NCBI RefSeq assembly: GCF_000172975.1
Contig: NZ_ABTR02000001.1
Span: forward strand, 1,402,501-1,466,500
From: Dethiosulfovibrio peptidovorans DSM 11002
Lineage (GTDB): Bacteria; Synergistota; Synergistia; Synergistales; Dethiosulfovibrionaceae
DNA: 64,000 bases
Direction of reading: 5' to 3'
The position numbers and the translations under genes were made by a program. The notes below the pieces were generated by a model that ran no database searches, was not told where the DNA came from, and saw nothing but the letters and a program-made list of their open reading frames with translations. Shown one piece after another: positions 32,626 to 41,831 of this stretch (positions within the stretch are counted from its first letter, which is position 1; each line of letters starts with the position of its first letter).

Positions 32626-33840
32626 CTATCTGAAGTAATCGAACAGTATCCCCACCGGGTAGTCGTTGACGCATTTATGGGCGTATCGCATATATATGCT
32701 TCTCTTGCCCTCGAACAGTTCATTGGATTTTATGCCTAGCCTTATGGATTCGGACGCTTCTATGAAGGCCGTCAGTTTGTCGCAGGATTCGATGATCCTG
32801 CCGTCTATAGGATTCAGCTCGTCTCTGTCCTGATCCCCCCCTATGTCTTGGTCCAATATCGTAGGGGTCGTCTGACCTTTCGGCCATATTCGATTCTCGA
32901 ACTCGTCCTTAACGAAGGCCAGCATCTCGGGATGCCACGATTCGGGAAGTAGAGGGAGCACGTCGGTGGCTATGGCCTCCATCTCAAGCTCCTTTATCAG
33001 CTGGTCCAGCCCCTCCACGGATCGCTTCACCGGGGATATTATGTCCCTGGTCAGGACCTCGGGAAGATCGTGGAATAGCCCTCCGTAGAAGGCGTTGTAT
33101 CTTCTTCTGAAACATCCCCCCGTCTCCAGCACGACCAGCCACGACAGGACGGCTACGAACAGAAGGTGCCCTAACACCGAGGTCTGAGGGATCCTGGGAG
33201 TCTGAGCCCATCTTTTCTGGAACCTCAACTGTCCGACAAGGGAGATGAATCCGGCCAACCCCCTGTCGCTCTCCGGGAGGCTATCGCTCATTATAAGCTG
33301 TCTGACCCCCTCTATGTCCATATGTTCTTTTACCTGTCTTTCTATCTCTTCTTTGGTCCTCTCGATGTGAAATATGGGACGGCTCCAGCCGTATATGAAC
33401 TCGAACTCCCATTTCGTTGCCAGATAGTGGGCGGCCTGGAGATATCTTTTCTCTACTCTGTGGTCATCCTCGTCGAAATAGGTCCGACATCTGTCTGCGA
33501 CTCCGCCCGGAAGAGGTGATAGAAGCGGATAAAGCCTGTCCATGACCCATCGATTGAGGTCTTTTCTCTGGGGCTCGTTTGCCATCAATCGATGGAAGAC
33601 CGGAGGTTTTATGTCTGTGACCACGACCCTGTGAAGGTATTCGAACACTCCTCCCTCTATGATCGCGTTCCAGTCGACCTTCGCGCCTCTGTCCTCTTCG
33701 TAGCGGCCTATGACGTAGGCTATGACGAACTTATGGGCCTGTTTAGCCATCTCGGTAAACTGAACCGGCCTGGGATGGTCGTTCCACCTCTCTATACTGG
33801 CCGCTGAGAATATCAGCTCTATAAGGGAACGGGTTATCAT
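32626..33840 (-). CDS. HD domain phosphohydrolase (YfbR-like)
   Basis: A 404-residue cytoplasmic protein. The HD signature is spread as in YfbR-like 5'-nucleotidases: SVLGHLLFVAVLSW (His), then YGGLFHDLPEVLTRDIISPVK (HD plus the catalytic Glu/Asp, near 256-276), and a later ESCDKLTAFIEA with the fourth metal-ligand Asp near 362. The N-terminal 200 residues are not recognised and make the protein about twice the size of YfbR. It most likely hydrolyses a nucleotide monophosphate or related phosphoester. A GGAGG-type site (AAAGGAGGTTT) precedes the ATG. Confidence 0.82.
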   Translation of the reverse strand: MITRSLIELIFSAASIERWNDHPRPVQFTEMAKQAHKFVIAYVIGRYEEDRGAKVDWNAIIEGGVFEYLHRVVVTDIKPPVFHRLMANEPQRKDLNRWVMDRLYPLLSPLPGGVADRCRTYFDEDDHRVEKRYLQAAHYLATKWEFEFIYGWSRPIFHIERTKEEIERQVKEHMDIEGVRQLIMSDSLPESDRGLAGFISLVGQLRFQKRWAQTPRIPQTSVLGHLLFVAVLSWLVVLETGGCFRRRYNAFYGGLFHDLPEVLTRDIISPVKRSVEGLDQLIKELEMEAIATDVLPLLPESWHPEMLAFVKDEFENRIWPKGQTTPTILDQDIGGDQDRDELNPIDGRIIESCDKLTAFIEASESIRLGIKSNELFEGKRSIYMRYAHKCVNDYPVGILFDYFR

Positions 33841-33945
33841 GGTAAACCTCCTTTTTCTCGATTCTACAGTAGAGATTATAGCCCTTTGAAGGCGAGGTGC
33901 GCCATGGTATGCTGTTGTATGATTCGGAAGGAGGCCCGTTTTTAC

Positions 33946-35892
33946 ATGAAAAAATTTATGTTTCCCATGGTTTTGTGTCTAGCTATGTCGCTTTCGCTTG
34001 AGGTCTCGCCGTCGTTCTCCTCGGAGGTCGAACGACTTTTCTGGGAACGTCGATGGGACGAGTTGGCCTCCGTGACGTCGGAGGACCTGTCTCCCAGGGA
34101 GATGTCTATGTTGGCCAACGGTCTCTGGACGAAGGGCCGTTGGGAAGATGCGCTTGTCTTGATGGATGAGGTGGGAGACCGTTACCCTGAGGAAATCAGA
34201 CCCTACGCGTCGATGCTGAGGGTGCTGGCCCTGGAGAGGATCGGCGATCCAAAGGCCGCCTACGGAGAGGCTTTGGACCTCTATCTGTCCTCGCCCCCCG
34301 AGGATTTGACCTACTATGTCTGCTATGCCCTGTCGAGGCTCACCGGCAACGAGGAGGAAAGACGTAAATGGATGCGAAGGATGCTCTCGGCCACGGACGA
34401 TTCCACCTTGAAGGCCAAGACCCTGGACGATCTGATGGATTTTTCCGATCCCTCTATATCCGACGCCTCGGCGGCTCTCAGGATAAGGCCCCTCAACTCC
34501 AGGGCCTTGAAGCTCTTCGAGAAGGCCTCTCCGTCCCGGGAAAGGTCTTACCGTCTGGGATACGCCGCCTATCTTCGTGAGGATCACGACGAGGCGGTGA
34601 AATACCTGGCCCAGGTCCCGCTGAGCGGTTCCTTCTCACAGAGTGCCCTCTACTATAGGTCCATGGCGCTCTATCGACTGAAACGTTATGGAGAGGCCCT
34701 TCCTCTGTTGTCCAGGTTGATCTTCATGGAGGACAACGATTATGTCGTTCGGGGTAGCAGGAGGATTGCCCTTATAGCCAAGAGAGGGTATATGGAGGAG
34801 GCGGAGAAGATCCTCTTCAGGGCCTCCAGAGAGCTCTCTGGAGACAGGGCTCTGTCGGCGGCGGTCTCCTACGTCGGGATCCTCTCCGGAGAGGCTAAGA
34901 CTGACGAGGAGGACAGGATCCTGAAGCTTTACCCCCGATCCTCCGAGGCGAGCTCGATCCTGTGGGACAGGGCCTGGGTTCGTTGGGACAAAGGGGACTA
35001 CGAAGGGGCTCTCTCCTTTTTCGAGAAGGCGTCGAGTTCCAAGGGAATGGCTCCGGCGGAGCACCTTTACTGGAAGGGCAGATGCCTGGAGAGACTGAAT
35101 CGTCCGGACGAAGCGGTTAAATCATTCAAGGCCCTCTCGGAAAACTATCCGTTATCGATATATTCCTATCTTGCCTTTCCCGGCGACCCCGTATCTATGG
35201 TTCCTGGAGCGGGAAAGTTAAAGAGGGAGGAATCCGAGCTGGAACGTTGGGGCTTCGTCATTCACGCTAAGATGCGTCTTTCCGGCAGCTCCGATCCTCA
35301 GAAGAGATACAACGGAGCTTGGCTGGCGGCGTGGATGGGCAACGAGGACGAGGCTTTTAGAGCCGCCCGTTCGCTGTCGTCCTACGCCGTAGGACCCGAC
35401 GGGGTTTACAGGGATCTGGCGAAATTCCTATATCCTAGGCCATATAGAGAAGTCGTGGAGGAGATGGCGAACCGTTTTCAGGTGGAGCCTGCCATGATAT
35501 GGTCCATAATGAAGCAGGAAAGCGCTTTCAACCCCTCCGCAGTGAGCTGGGTAGGGGCTTCCGGTCTCATGCAGCTGATGCCCCGTACGGCCAAGTGGGA
35601 GGCGGATACCCTAAAGATGGAGAAATATGATCTGTTCTCGGTGAGGGACAACGTAACCCTCGGGACCGCTCATATCTCCAGGCTGCTCCGTTCCTACCGA
35701 AGGTTGGAGTGGTCACTGGCGGCCTACAACGCCGGGAGCGGCAACGTCAACAAATGGAACAGGTCTTTCGGAGACAGACCCCTGGACCTGTGGATGGAGG
35801 AGATACCCTTCACCGAGACCAGAGGATACGTGAAGAAGGTCATGGGAAACCTTTTCGTATACCGGCAGCTCTACGGCGAAGCCGATAAGTAA
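33946..35892 (+). CDS. Soluble lytic murein transglycosylase with TPR-like repeats
   Basis: A 648-residue periplasmic enzyme that cleaves peptidoglycan glycan strands to anhydro-muropeptides. A signal peptide is at 1-24. Residues 30-420 are helical repeats of the Slt70/TPR type (SALYYRSMALYRLKRYGEAL). The SLT domain starts near 505; catalytic Glu525 is in MKQESAFNP, with the family motifs GASGLMQLMP and LAAYNAGSGNVNKW. I chose the ATG at 33946, eleven bases after AAGGAGG, since the upstream part of the open frame lacks signal-peptide character. It is single, with a long terminator. Its products could supply the D-amino-acid dipeptides handled by other genes here. Confidence 0.93.
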   Translation: MKKFMFPMVLCLAMSLSLEVSPSFSSEVERLFWERRWDELASVTSEDLSPREMSMLANGLWTKGRWEDALVLMDEVGDRYPEEIRPYASMLRVLALERIGDPKAAYGEALDLYLSSPPEDLTYYVCYALSRLTGNEEERRKWMRRMLSATDDSTLKAKTLDDLMDFSDPSISDASAALRIRPLNSRALKLFEKASPSRERSYRLGYAAYLREDHDEAVKYLAQVPLSGSFSQSALYYRSMALYRLKRYGEALPLLSRLIFMEDNDYVVRGSRRIALIAKRGYMEEAEKILFRASRELSGDRALSAAVSYVGILSGEAKTDEEDRILKLYPRSSEASSILWDRAWVRWDKGDYEGALSFFEKASSSKGMAPAEHLYWKGRCLERLNRPDEAVKSFKALSENYPLSIYSYLAFPGDPVSMVPGAGKLKREESELERWGFVIHAKMRLSGSSDPQKRYNGAWLAAWMGNEDEAFRAARSLSSYAVGPDGVYRDLAKFLYPRPYREVVEEMANRFQVEPAMIWSIMKQESAFNPSAVSWVGASGLMQLMPRTAKWEADTLKMEKYDLFSVRDNVTLGTAHISRLLRSYRRLEWSLAAYNAGSGNVNKWNRSFGDRPLDLWMEEIPFTETRGYVKKVMGNLFVYRQLYGEADK

Positions 35893-35956
35893 GATAGACG
35901 AAAGGAGCGCTCGCCCCTTACAAGGGGCGAGCGCTCCTTTCGTCTATCTTTTTTGT
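35891..35956. terminator. Long bidirectional terminator
   Basis: A 29-base perfect stem (AAGATAGACGAAAGGAGCGC and on) closes over two bases (35891-35950) with T-runs on both sides. It overlaps the stop codons of the lytic transglycosylase and the convergent diguanylate cyclase gene. Confidence 0.92.
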
Positions 35957-38265
35957 TTCCTCCTGGTCTTGGCGGCGTACATTCTGTCGTCCGCCACCTT
36001 TATGATTTTTTCGATGGTCTCTCCGTCGTCGGGGAACCCCGCTATACCATAATCGAGGGCGATCGGATGGGGAAAGTCACGTATCGCCACCATCTGGCTG
36101 GCTCTGGACAGCACTACCTCCGCCTGCTTGGGAGACGTATTAGGCAGGTACACGAGGAATTCGTCTCCTCCGTATCGGGCCACCATGTCGCAACTCCTTA
36201 TGCTTTCCTTCAGGACAGAAGCGATTTTCTTCAAGGTCTCGTCTCCGGCCTCGTGGCCGTAAAGATCGTTCACCAGTTTGAACTCTCCCAGGTCTATTAT
36301 TGCCAGGCTGGCCTTCTCGCCGTAGCGCTTTATCCGGTTGTTCTCGCTCTCCAGGTGTTTGAGGATGTACCTTCTGTTCCATATCTCGGTCAGGGGATCT
36401 ATCAATGCCTCTCTGGTCCTCTTGTCCATCACCTCCAGCAGAACGAGCAGCCCTGCTAGATGGTCCGACAATATGGAGATCTTTTTGATCTCTCTTTCTT
36501 TCGGTTTCATCGTAGACAGGACCGAAAGCACGCCGAGTTTTCTTCCCTTGAAGGCCACCGGCACGGACAGTTGTGTGAGTCGATCTTCCCTTTGGAAGAC
36601 GATGTGGTGCTCAGTAGTCATAGCTTGGTCCTCGGTCTTAACATGAGGTCTTTTCCTGTCGCCGCTGCTGAACAGCTCCGATCCTTCGTCGTTTCCGGAT
36701 CTCAGGGACACGAAGGCGCTTCGGTAGTCCATTTCCTTCGTCAGAGATTCTATCAGGGACCGTATCAATTCCGACTTGCTCCCGGCGGAGGTCAGCTTCT
36801 GTACTATGCTGTGCAGGTTCTCCAGCTGTAAAGTCTCCTCTTGGAGGGCCAACGCGACCTCTTTTCTGTCGGTGATGTCCCGGGCGACGCCCTGTATCTC
36901 GATGAGTTTCCCCTCTTCGTCGAAGATCCCTCGGTTCGACCAGCTTAGATATCTCGTCGAACCGTCCGGCATGGATATCCTCTCCTCGTTGAAGTTGAAC
37001 GGGTTGTCTAAGGAGATGGATTTGAACAGCTCCATGGAAATACGAGCGTATCTCGAGTCCCTGACCGATCCCAGTGGTTTGCCCAGAACGTCCTCTCTCT
37101 TAACTCCGAAAAAGCAGCAATATGCGTCGTTGACGAAGGAGTACCTTCCGTCCGTGTCGAAACGGCTCACCAGTTCGAATTGATCGTCGATTATGGTCTG
37201 GTATCTTGCCTCGCTTTCCCTTAGCTTAGCCCTGTGTCTTCTGTCGGCTACCCAAAGAAACGAAAGAGATAGAGAGCTGAGGAGCATGAGCCCAAGGAGA
37301 AAACGCAGTGTCCTGTCCTCCTGCACTATGGCGTCCACGTCCTCTTCAGGAGTAGACAGAACCAGTAACAGCTTGCGATTCAATATCCTGAGGGTATCCC
37401 AGGCCACCAGCTTTCTGTCCCGTCCCGAGCCGTAGTTCTCGTAAAGGGAGCCCTCTCCGCAGGGATGCCCCATCATGGTATCTATACTTTCTCCGTCTCC
37501 TGTCAGAAAGGACGATGCCGAAGAGCCGGTCAGAGAGGGATACTGGTGGTAAAGGATCTTTCCGCCCTCGTCGACGAGGTAAGCCCATCCGTGAGAACCC
37601 CCTCGAAGGGGAACGACGTAGCGATCTATCGCCGGGAGCAGGTCCAGGGCGACAACCATATGTCCTCGATGTTCTCCATGGCCTGAGAATATGTCGAAGG
37701 TAATCACCATTATCGGGTGTCTATCAACTATATTCACGGTATCCACCCTTACGGGAGAGGCTTTTCTGGAGAGGTCGCCCATTCCCACTGTCATGACTTC
37801 TCTGGCCTTTCTGAGGGCCGCCGGTCCGGGGGAGATCAGGCGGTTGTAGGAGTATTCCCATCCTGTACCGTCCTTCAGCTTCAACAGAACCGCCGCTATG
37901 TCTTCGTTGGCGTGGACCATCAGAGAGAGTCTCTCCTTAATGAAGTCCGTGGCGTCCATCCTTATGGCCTGAGGGAGAGACGTGTTGGTGAGGCTCGACA
38001 GCCTGCTTATGAGGGATCTTAGCCTGTCCTCCATAGCCTCCCTGCCGACCATTACCTGGCGGCTTTGCTGTATGTTGAAGGTCGACTCGTGTCTCTCTAT
38101 GGCCCTTCGGTCCATCCAGATCTGGGTCGATATGAAGGTGACGAAAACCAGCATGCTCAGGAAGATCTGAAGGGCGTTTTTCCTCAGATCCGGGAGAGGT
38201 TCTTCTTTTATGTCGTCGCGGGTAAGGGTGAAGAAACTGTCTTTGTCTCGTCCTTCCCTGTTCAA
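35944..38265 (-). CDS. Membrane-bound diguanylate cyclase with sensor, PAS and GAF domains
   Basis: A 773-residue protein that makes cyclic di-GMP. Helix 1 (about 30-50, IFLSMLVFVTFISTQIWM) and helix 2 (about 320-337, LLGLMLLSSLSLSFLWVA) bracket an extracytoplasmic Cache-type sensor domain. A PAS domain follows (350-470, YQTIIDDQFELVSRFDTDGR, with a PAC end EIQGVARDITDRKE), then a GAF-like region (490-600) and a GGDEF domain with intact GGDEF at 699-703. RSCD, five residues before it, is an inhibitory I-site, so product inhibition is expected. The TTG start has GGAGG nine bases upstream. The signal sensed is unknown. Confidence 0.93.
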   Translation of the reverse strand: MNREGRDKDSFFTLTRDDIKEEPLPDLRKNALQIFLSMLVFVTFISTQIWMDRRAIERHESTFNIQQSRQVMVGREAMEDRLRSLISRLSSLTNTSLPQAIRMDATDFIKERLSLMVHANEDIAAVLLKLKDGTGWEYSYNRLISPGPAALRKAREVMTVGMGDLSRKASPVRVDTVNIVDRHPIMVITFDIFSGHGEHRGHMVVALDLLPAIDRYVVPLRGGSHGWAYLVDEGGKILYHQYPSLTGSSASSFLTGDGESIDTMMGHPCGEGSLYENYGSGRDRKLVAWDTLRILNRKLLLVLSTPEEDVDAIVQEDRTLRFLLGLMLLSSLSLSFLWVADRRHRAKLRESEARYQTIIDDQFELVSRFDTDGRYSFVNDAYCCFFGVKREDVLGKPLGSVRDSRYARISMELFKSISLDNPFNFNEERISMPDGSTRYLSWSNRGIFDEEGKLIEIQGVARDITDRKEVALALQEETLQLENLHSIVQKLTSAGSKSELIRSLIESLTKEMDYRSAFVSLRSGNDEGSELFSSGDRKRPHVKTEDQAMTTEHHIVFQREDRLTQLSVPVAFKGRKLGVLSVLSTMKPKEREIKKISILSDHLAGLLVLLEVMDKRTREALIDPLTEIWNRRYILKHLESENNRIKRYGEKASLAIIDLGEFKLVNDLYGHEAGDETLKKIASVLKESIRSCDMVARYGGDEFLVYLPNTSPKQAEVVLSRASQMVAIRDFPHPIALDYGIAGFPDDGETIEKIIKVADDRMYAAKTRRKQKR

Positions 38266-38311
38266 ACTGCACCACCTCCCGGTTTATTGCGGATAGTAGC
38301 GGACCACCTCT

Positions 38312-38430
38312 AGGGCATCTCTAAAAACGCTGATCTTCGTAGAGGTCGTTCCGACAGGCTCGGGCGAGACAGGGCGCAGGCGGGATGACCTCTACGAGGA
38401 GACTCGGACGTTAGCTTTTAGAGATGCCCT
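38312..38430. repeat. Dispersed TIR element, copy B (complete, 119 bp)
   Basis: AGGGCATCTCTAAAA at 38312-38326 and its exact complement at 38416-38430 form 15-bp terminal inverted repeats. Inside, CGTAGAGGTC and GACCTCTACG also pair, so the whole element folds back on itself. The right end touches the stop codon of the M20 gene. It has no coding capacity and no clear target duplication, so it resembles a miniature inverted-repeat element or a palindromic intergenic repeat. Confidence 0.75.
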
Positions 38431-39600
38431 CTATCGTGATATGGCCGAGCTCATCTTTTCCCTGAGATCATGGTCCAGCCAGGTCTTAAGCGTCGCCCTG
38501 GCCAGTATCCTGGCGCCGGTCTCTATGGCCCTATGAGCTCTGTCGGTTTTGACTGCCCTCTCGAACTCCTCCGTATGGTGGGCGGCGTATACGTCCATTA
38601 TGGAGAGCTGCGGCTGGAGGGCCGGACATTTGTGTGACACGTTTCCCACGTCGCTGGAACCTTGGGCTCCGTGGGGCGGGTCGTAGGGAACTCCCAGTTC
38701 GTCGAAAACCCCTTCCATCATTCTCTCCGCTGGCTCGTTCGGGATCATCTCGTCGAAGCTGAACTCGACGTTAGACCATGATACCTCGGTCCCGGTCGCC
38801 ATGGCGGAGCCTCTTGCGCAATCGTAGATTTTTTCGGTGAGTTCGTTTAGATAGGATCTGGTGGGCGATCGGAAGTAGAATTTCGCCGCTCCCTCTTGGG
38901 GCACTATGTTGGGGGCCTCGCCTCCAGAGGAAATTATTCCGTGCATTCTGACCTCCGGTTTTACGTGCTGTCTTAACATATCCACCGCATGGAAGAAAAG
39001 TTGTACGCCGTTTAGAGCGTTTCTGCCCTCCCAGGGAGCCCCGGCGGCGTGGGCGGCCTTTCCTGTGAAACGAAACTCCAGGGCGTCCATGGCCAGGCTC
39101 CTGTAGCCTACGTGGGATCCATCCGAGTCGGCGTGGATCATAGCCGCCAGGGCGACCTCGTCGAATATTCCCGCCTCCGACATGGTGACCTTGGCCCCGT
39201 CGGTCTCCTCCGAGGGAGTTCCGACTACCCAAAGGGTCGCCTCGACCTTTTTAGCTACCTTGGCCAGAGCCGCTCCAGCCAGAAGGCTCATTGCCCCGCT
39301 GAGACAGTGGCCGCAGGCGTGACCGAGCCCAGGCAGAGCGTCGTATTCCGCCAGAAGGGCGACCACCGGTCCTCCGTCTCCTGCTGTAGCTCTGTAGGCT
39401 GTGGGAATATCCATAAAGGGTCTCTCCACCAGAAGCCCCGCTTCCCGCAGGAAATTGGACATCTTCTCGCTCGAACGGAATTCCTGTCCTCCCAGCTCGG
39501 GATTGTCGGCCAGATCATCGCTTAGAGCTGCCGCATAGGGGGCTTTTTCGGATATGATGTCGTCTATCTCAGACGTAAGTTCTTGGTATAGATCTTTCAT
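38431..39600 (-). CDS. M20 family amidohydrolase / aminoacyl peptidase
   Basis: A 389-residue cytoplasmic metallohydrolase of the AbgB/IAA-amidohydrolase branch. Zinc ligands are seen in ACGHCLSGAM (His near 96), VVGTPSEETDG (catalytic Glu pair near 131), MIHADSDG and a late AAHHTEEF. The inserted dimerisation domain starts FRFTGKAAHAAGAPWEGRNA. Relatives remove the acyl or peptide part from N-acyl amino acids or p-aminobenzoyl-glutamate. I chose the ATG at 39600, which GGAGGG precedes by eight bases. It is divergent from the ligase gene. Confidence 0.9.
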   Translation of the reverse strand: MKDLYQELTSEIDDIISEKAPYAAALSDDLADNPELGGQEFRSSEKMSNFLREAGLLVERPFMDIPTAYRATAGDGGPVVALLAEYDALPGLGHACGHCLSGAMSLLAGAALAKVAKKVEATLWVVGTPSEETDGAKVTMSEAGIFDEVALAAMIHADSDGSHVGYRSLAMDALEFRFTGKAAHAAGAPWEGRNALNGVQLFFHAVDMLRQHVKPEVRMHGIISSGGEAPNIVPQEGAAKFYFRSPTRSYLNELTEKIYDCARGSAMATGTEVSWSNVEFSFDEMIPNEPAERMMEGVFDELGVPYDPPHGAQGSSDVGNVSHKCPALQPQLSIMDVYAAHHTEEFERAVKTDRAHRAIETGARILARATLKTWLDHDLREKMSSAISR

Positions 39601-39686
39601 TGGATTTTCCCTCCGTATTCTCTTGGTGGAATGAGCCAATGATACCACTGGATAGGTCTTAGGTACTTGCTTTTTGATGCATCCCT

Positions 39687-39716
39687 TTGGACAGGAATGG
39701 ATTTAGATATTACAAT
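39687..39716 (+). promoter_or_regulatory. Promoter of the acyl-CoA-synthetase-like gene
   Basis: TTGGAC (39687-39692) and TACAAT (39711-39716) are 18 bases apart in an AT-rich stretch, 53 bases before the chosen GTG start. The promoter lies inside the upstream extension of the open frame, which supports the later start. Confidence 0.6.
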
Positions 39717-39768
39717 ATTTCCCTATGTGTATTTTACCGTATTGGGGGAACCCGGGGGAGGCGTTAGA

Positions 39769-41235
39769 GTGGAAAGATTGGAAGAGAGGATTTTACCAGT
39801 TCTAGCAGAGGACGGAGAGGCCGATGCCCTTTGGTGGGGTGGCGATTGGCTGAGCAGGTCAAATCTATCCTCTATGGCGGACAGAGACGAGGTTCTGTTG
39901 AGGGAGGCCGGATTCGGCGAAGGCCATCGTCTGGTGACGTTGGTCCCCAACTGCCCCGCCTTTTTGGCCCTGGCTCTTGCGGTTTGGCGACTTAAGGGAA
40001 CCGTCGTACCTCTCAACTATCGCGCCGGGTCGGACGTATTGCTGTCTACTTTGGATCTGGTGGGTCCTTTTACCGTCGTGTGCGGAGAAGGCGACGACAA
40101 GACGGAGATCTTCGTGGAGAGATACCCTGTATCAAGGATGCCGTTGGACGGTCCGATATCCTCCCTTTCCGGAAAAGCCGACACGGAGAGAACCGACGGG
40201 GACATGGCGGTTATCTTCGCTACCTCCGGTACCACCGGGCTACCCAAGGCTGTCCCCCTCTCCCACAGCAACCTGTTGGACAACGTGGACGTTTGCTGGT
40301 CCGTGCTTAACCTGGGGCAGGAGGATCGGATCCTGTGGGCCCTTCCCAACTTTCACTCTTTCGGGCTTACCCTGGGAGGACTGATGGGATTGGTCCACGG
40401 TGCGATGCAGGTAGTCGTCCCCCTTTTCATGCCTCCCGGAGGAACGCTGGAGGCCATAAAGGAGGGGGAGGCCACCGTTCTCCTTCTCGTCCCGGCCATG
40501 GTGGACTTCCTCAAGAGGGCCATAATCCACGGAGCTCCCCGTCCCGAATCGGTCCGTATGGTCGTTACCGGAGGAGACCGTCTGAATCTTGAGCTGGACT
40601 CGGCCTCGAAGGAGTTTTTAGGTGTGCCCTTGCTTGAGGGGTACGGAACCACCGAGTGTTCTCCTGTCGTGGCGGTCAACCCGAGCTACGATTCCAGAAA
40701 GCTGGGAACCATCGGTCCGGTGATTCCAGGTTACAGCTGGGAGGTTCGGGACGACTCCGGCAAGGCATTGGGGCACGGAGAGGACGGTATCCTCTGGGTC
40801 AAGGGTCCGTCGGTGTTCAACGGTTACTACAAGGCTCCGGAGATTACGGCGGAACGGATGGCTGACGGATGGTACAATACCGGGGATATCGTGAGGTTCG
40901 ACGAGAACGGATATATCACGGTCCTAGACAGGGCCACCGACATAATAATAGTGGGAGGTTTCAACGTATATCCCCAGGAGGTGGAAAGAGTCATCAGTCG
41001 CCATCCGGCGGTTGCTCAGGTGGCTGTGGTCGCCATGGCCCACCCGGTTCAGGGCGAGATAGGAAGGGCCTTCGTCGTTTTGGAAGAGGGCCGATCCGTA
41101 TCGGCCAGGGAGCTCATATCCTATTGTAAGGGCAAGCTCGCTCATTACAAGATCCCTAGAAAGGTGGATTTCGTGGAGGGACTTCCCGTTTCTCCTTCTG
41201 GAAAGGTCCTGAGGAGAAAGCTCAGGGAGCTATGA
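39769..41235 (+). CDS. AMP-forming acyl-CoA synthetase / ligase
   Basis: A 488-residue cytoplasmic ligase of the ANL superfamily that activates a carboxylic acid as an acyl-adenylate and then thioester. The P-loop-like motif is IFATSGTTGLPKAVPLSH, the A5 motif is EGYGTTECSP, A7 is GWYNTGDI, A8 is DRATDIIIVGGFNVYPQEVE and the final A10 Lys is in SPSGKVLRRKLREL. It is most like medium/long-chain acyl-CoA ligases, but the substrate cannot be told. The GTG at 39769 has GGGGGAGG seven bases upstream. A terminator follows. Confidence 0.92.
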   Translation: MERLEERILPVLAEDGEADALWWGGDWLSRSNLSSMADRDEVLLREAGFGEGHRLVTLVPNCPAFLALALAVWRLKGTVVPLNYRAGSDVLLSTLDLVGPFTVVCGEGDDKTEIFVERYPVSRMPLDGPISSLSGKADTERTDGDMAVIFATSGTTGLPKAVPLSHSNLLDNVDVCWSVLNLGQEDRILWALPNFHSFGLTLGGLMGLVHGAMQVVVPLFMPPGGTLEAIKEGEATVLLLVPAMVDFLKRAIIHGAPRPESVRMVVTGGDRLNLELDSASKEFLGVPLLEGYGTTECSPVVAVNPSYDSRKLGTIGPVIPGYSWEVRDDSGKALGHGEDGILWVKGPSVFNGYYKAPEITAERMADGWYNTGDIVRFDENGYITVLDRATDIIIVGGFNVYPQEVERVISRHPAVAQVAVVAMAHPVQGEIGRAFVVLEEGRSVSARELISYCKGKLAHYKIPRKVDFVEGLPVSPSGKVLRRKLREL

Positions 41236-41242
41236 TTTTTCT

Positions 41243-41287
41243 AAAGGCGCCGAGGACAGGGGTATGCCCCATGACCTCGGCGCCTTT
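41243..41287. terminator. Bidirectional terminator
   Basis: AAAGGCGCCGAGG pairs with CCTCGGCGCCTTT across a 19-base loop that itself has GGGG/CCCC pairing. T-runs flank it on both strands, between the ligase and the ferritin-like gene. Confidence 0.88.
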
Positions 41288-41313
41288 TGTAGATGTTCTC
41301 AGGTAGACTGGAA

Positions 41314-41772
41314 TCAGAAGGCCTTGAAGCCTACGACGTCCTCCCTTATGCTCATATATCTTTTCTTGGCCAGATCCATGTGGCTTTCCTCCATCTTCTT
41401 GAGCTTGACGAAGATGTCCTTGGCCTCTCCGGTTGAGCCCTCCGCCATCCTTTCGTATAGTTCGGCGGCGCGCATCTCGGACAGATAGGCGGCGGAGGCT
41501 ATCCTGAGAAGGCTGGTAACGTCGCCGAAGTCCTTCGTCTGGACCTTTAGCTCTGGTTCCACCACGATGGACGGATCTCTCTCGAAGGCTACACCGAATT
41601 CCTGTAGATACAGCTTCTTGAGCCCCTCCTCGTGTTCTCCTTCCCATATCGCCAGGTTGTCGAGCTCTTTTTTAAGGAAATCCTTGTCGGTGTTCTCCGC
41701 CCAGGCCCTGTAGAACTCTCCAGCCTCTATCTCCGCATGGATCGCTAGCTCCAGTGCTTCTTTCATCTTCAT
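41314..41772 (-). CDS. Ferritin-like (rubrerythrin-type) diiron protein
   Basis: A 152-residue helical protein. The pattern AIHAEIEAGEFYRAW then IWEGEHEEGLKKLY, and in the second half RAAELYERMAEGS then KMEESHMDLAKKRY, gives the two E-x6-Y and E-x-x-H pairs of the rubrerythrin/ferritin-like diiron fold. No rubredoxin domain (C-x-x-C) is present, so it is the erythrin type. A role in oxidative-stress defence or metal handling is likely in an anaerobe. GGGAGG stands eight bases before the ATG. Confidence 0.85.
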   Translation of the reverse strand: MKMKEALELAIHAEIEAGEFYRAWAENTDKDFLKKELDNLAIWEGEHEEGLKKLYLQEFGVAFERDPSIVVEPELKVQTKDFGDVTSLLRIASAAYLSEMRAAELYERMAEGSTGEAKDIFVKLKKMEESHMDLAKKRYMSIREDVVGFKAF

Positions 41773-41831
41773 GAAAAAATCCTCCCCTCTCCTCTGTCGA
41801 TGGACTTTTTTGAAAGAACCGTATATTCACA

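Noticed and set aside
38312-38430. Rho-independent terminator only
   Set aside because: The hairpin has no T-run, and the 15-bp exact ends plus related copies elsewhere point to a dispersed element.
39667-39768. N-terminal extension of the acyl-CoA-synthetase-like protein
   Set aside because: It contains a good -35/-10 promoter and lacks a ribosome site, while GTG 39769 has a strong one.
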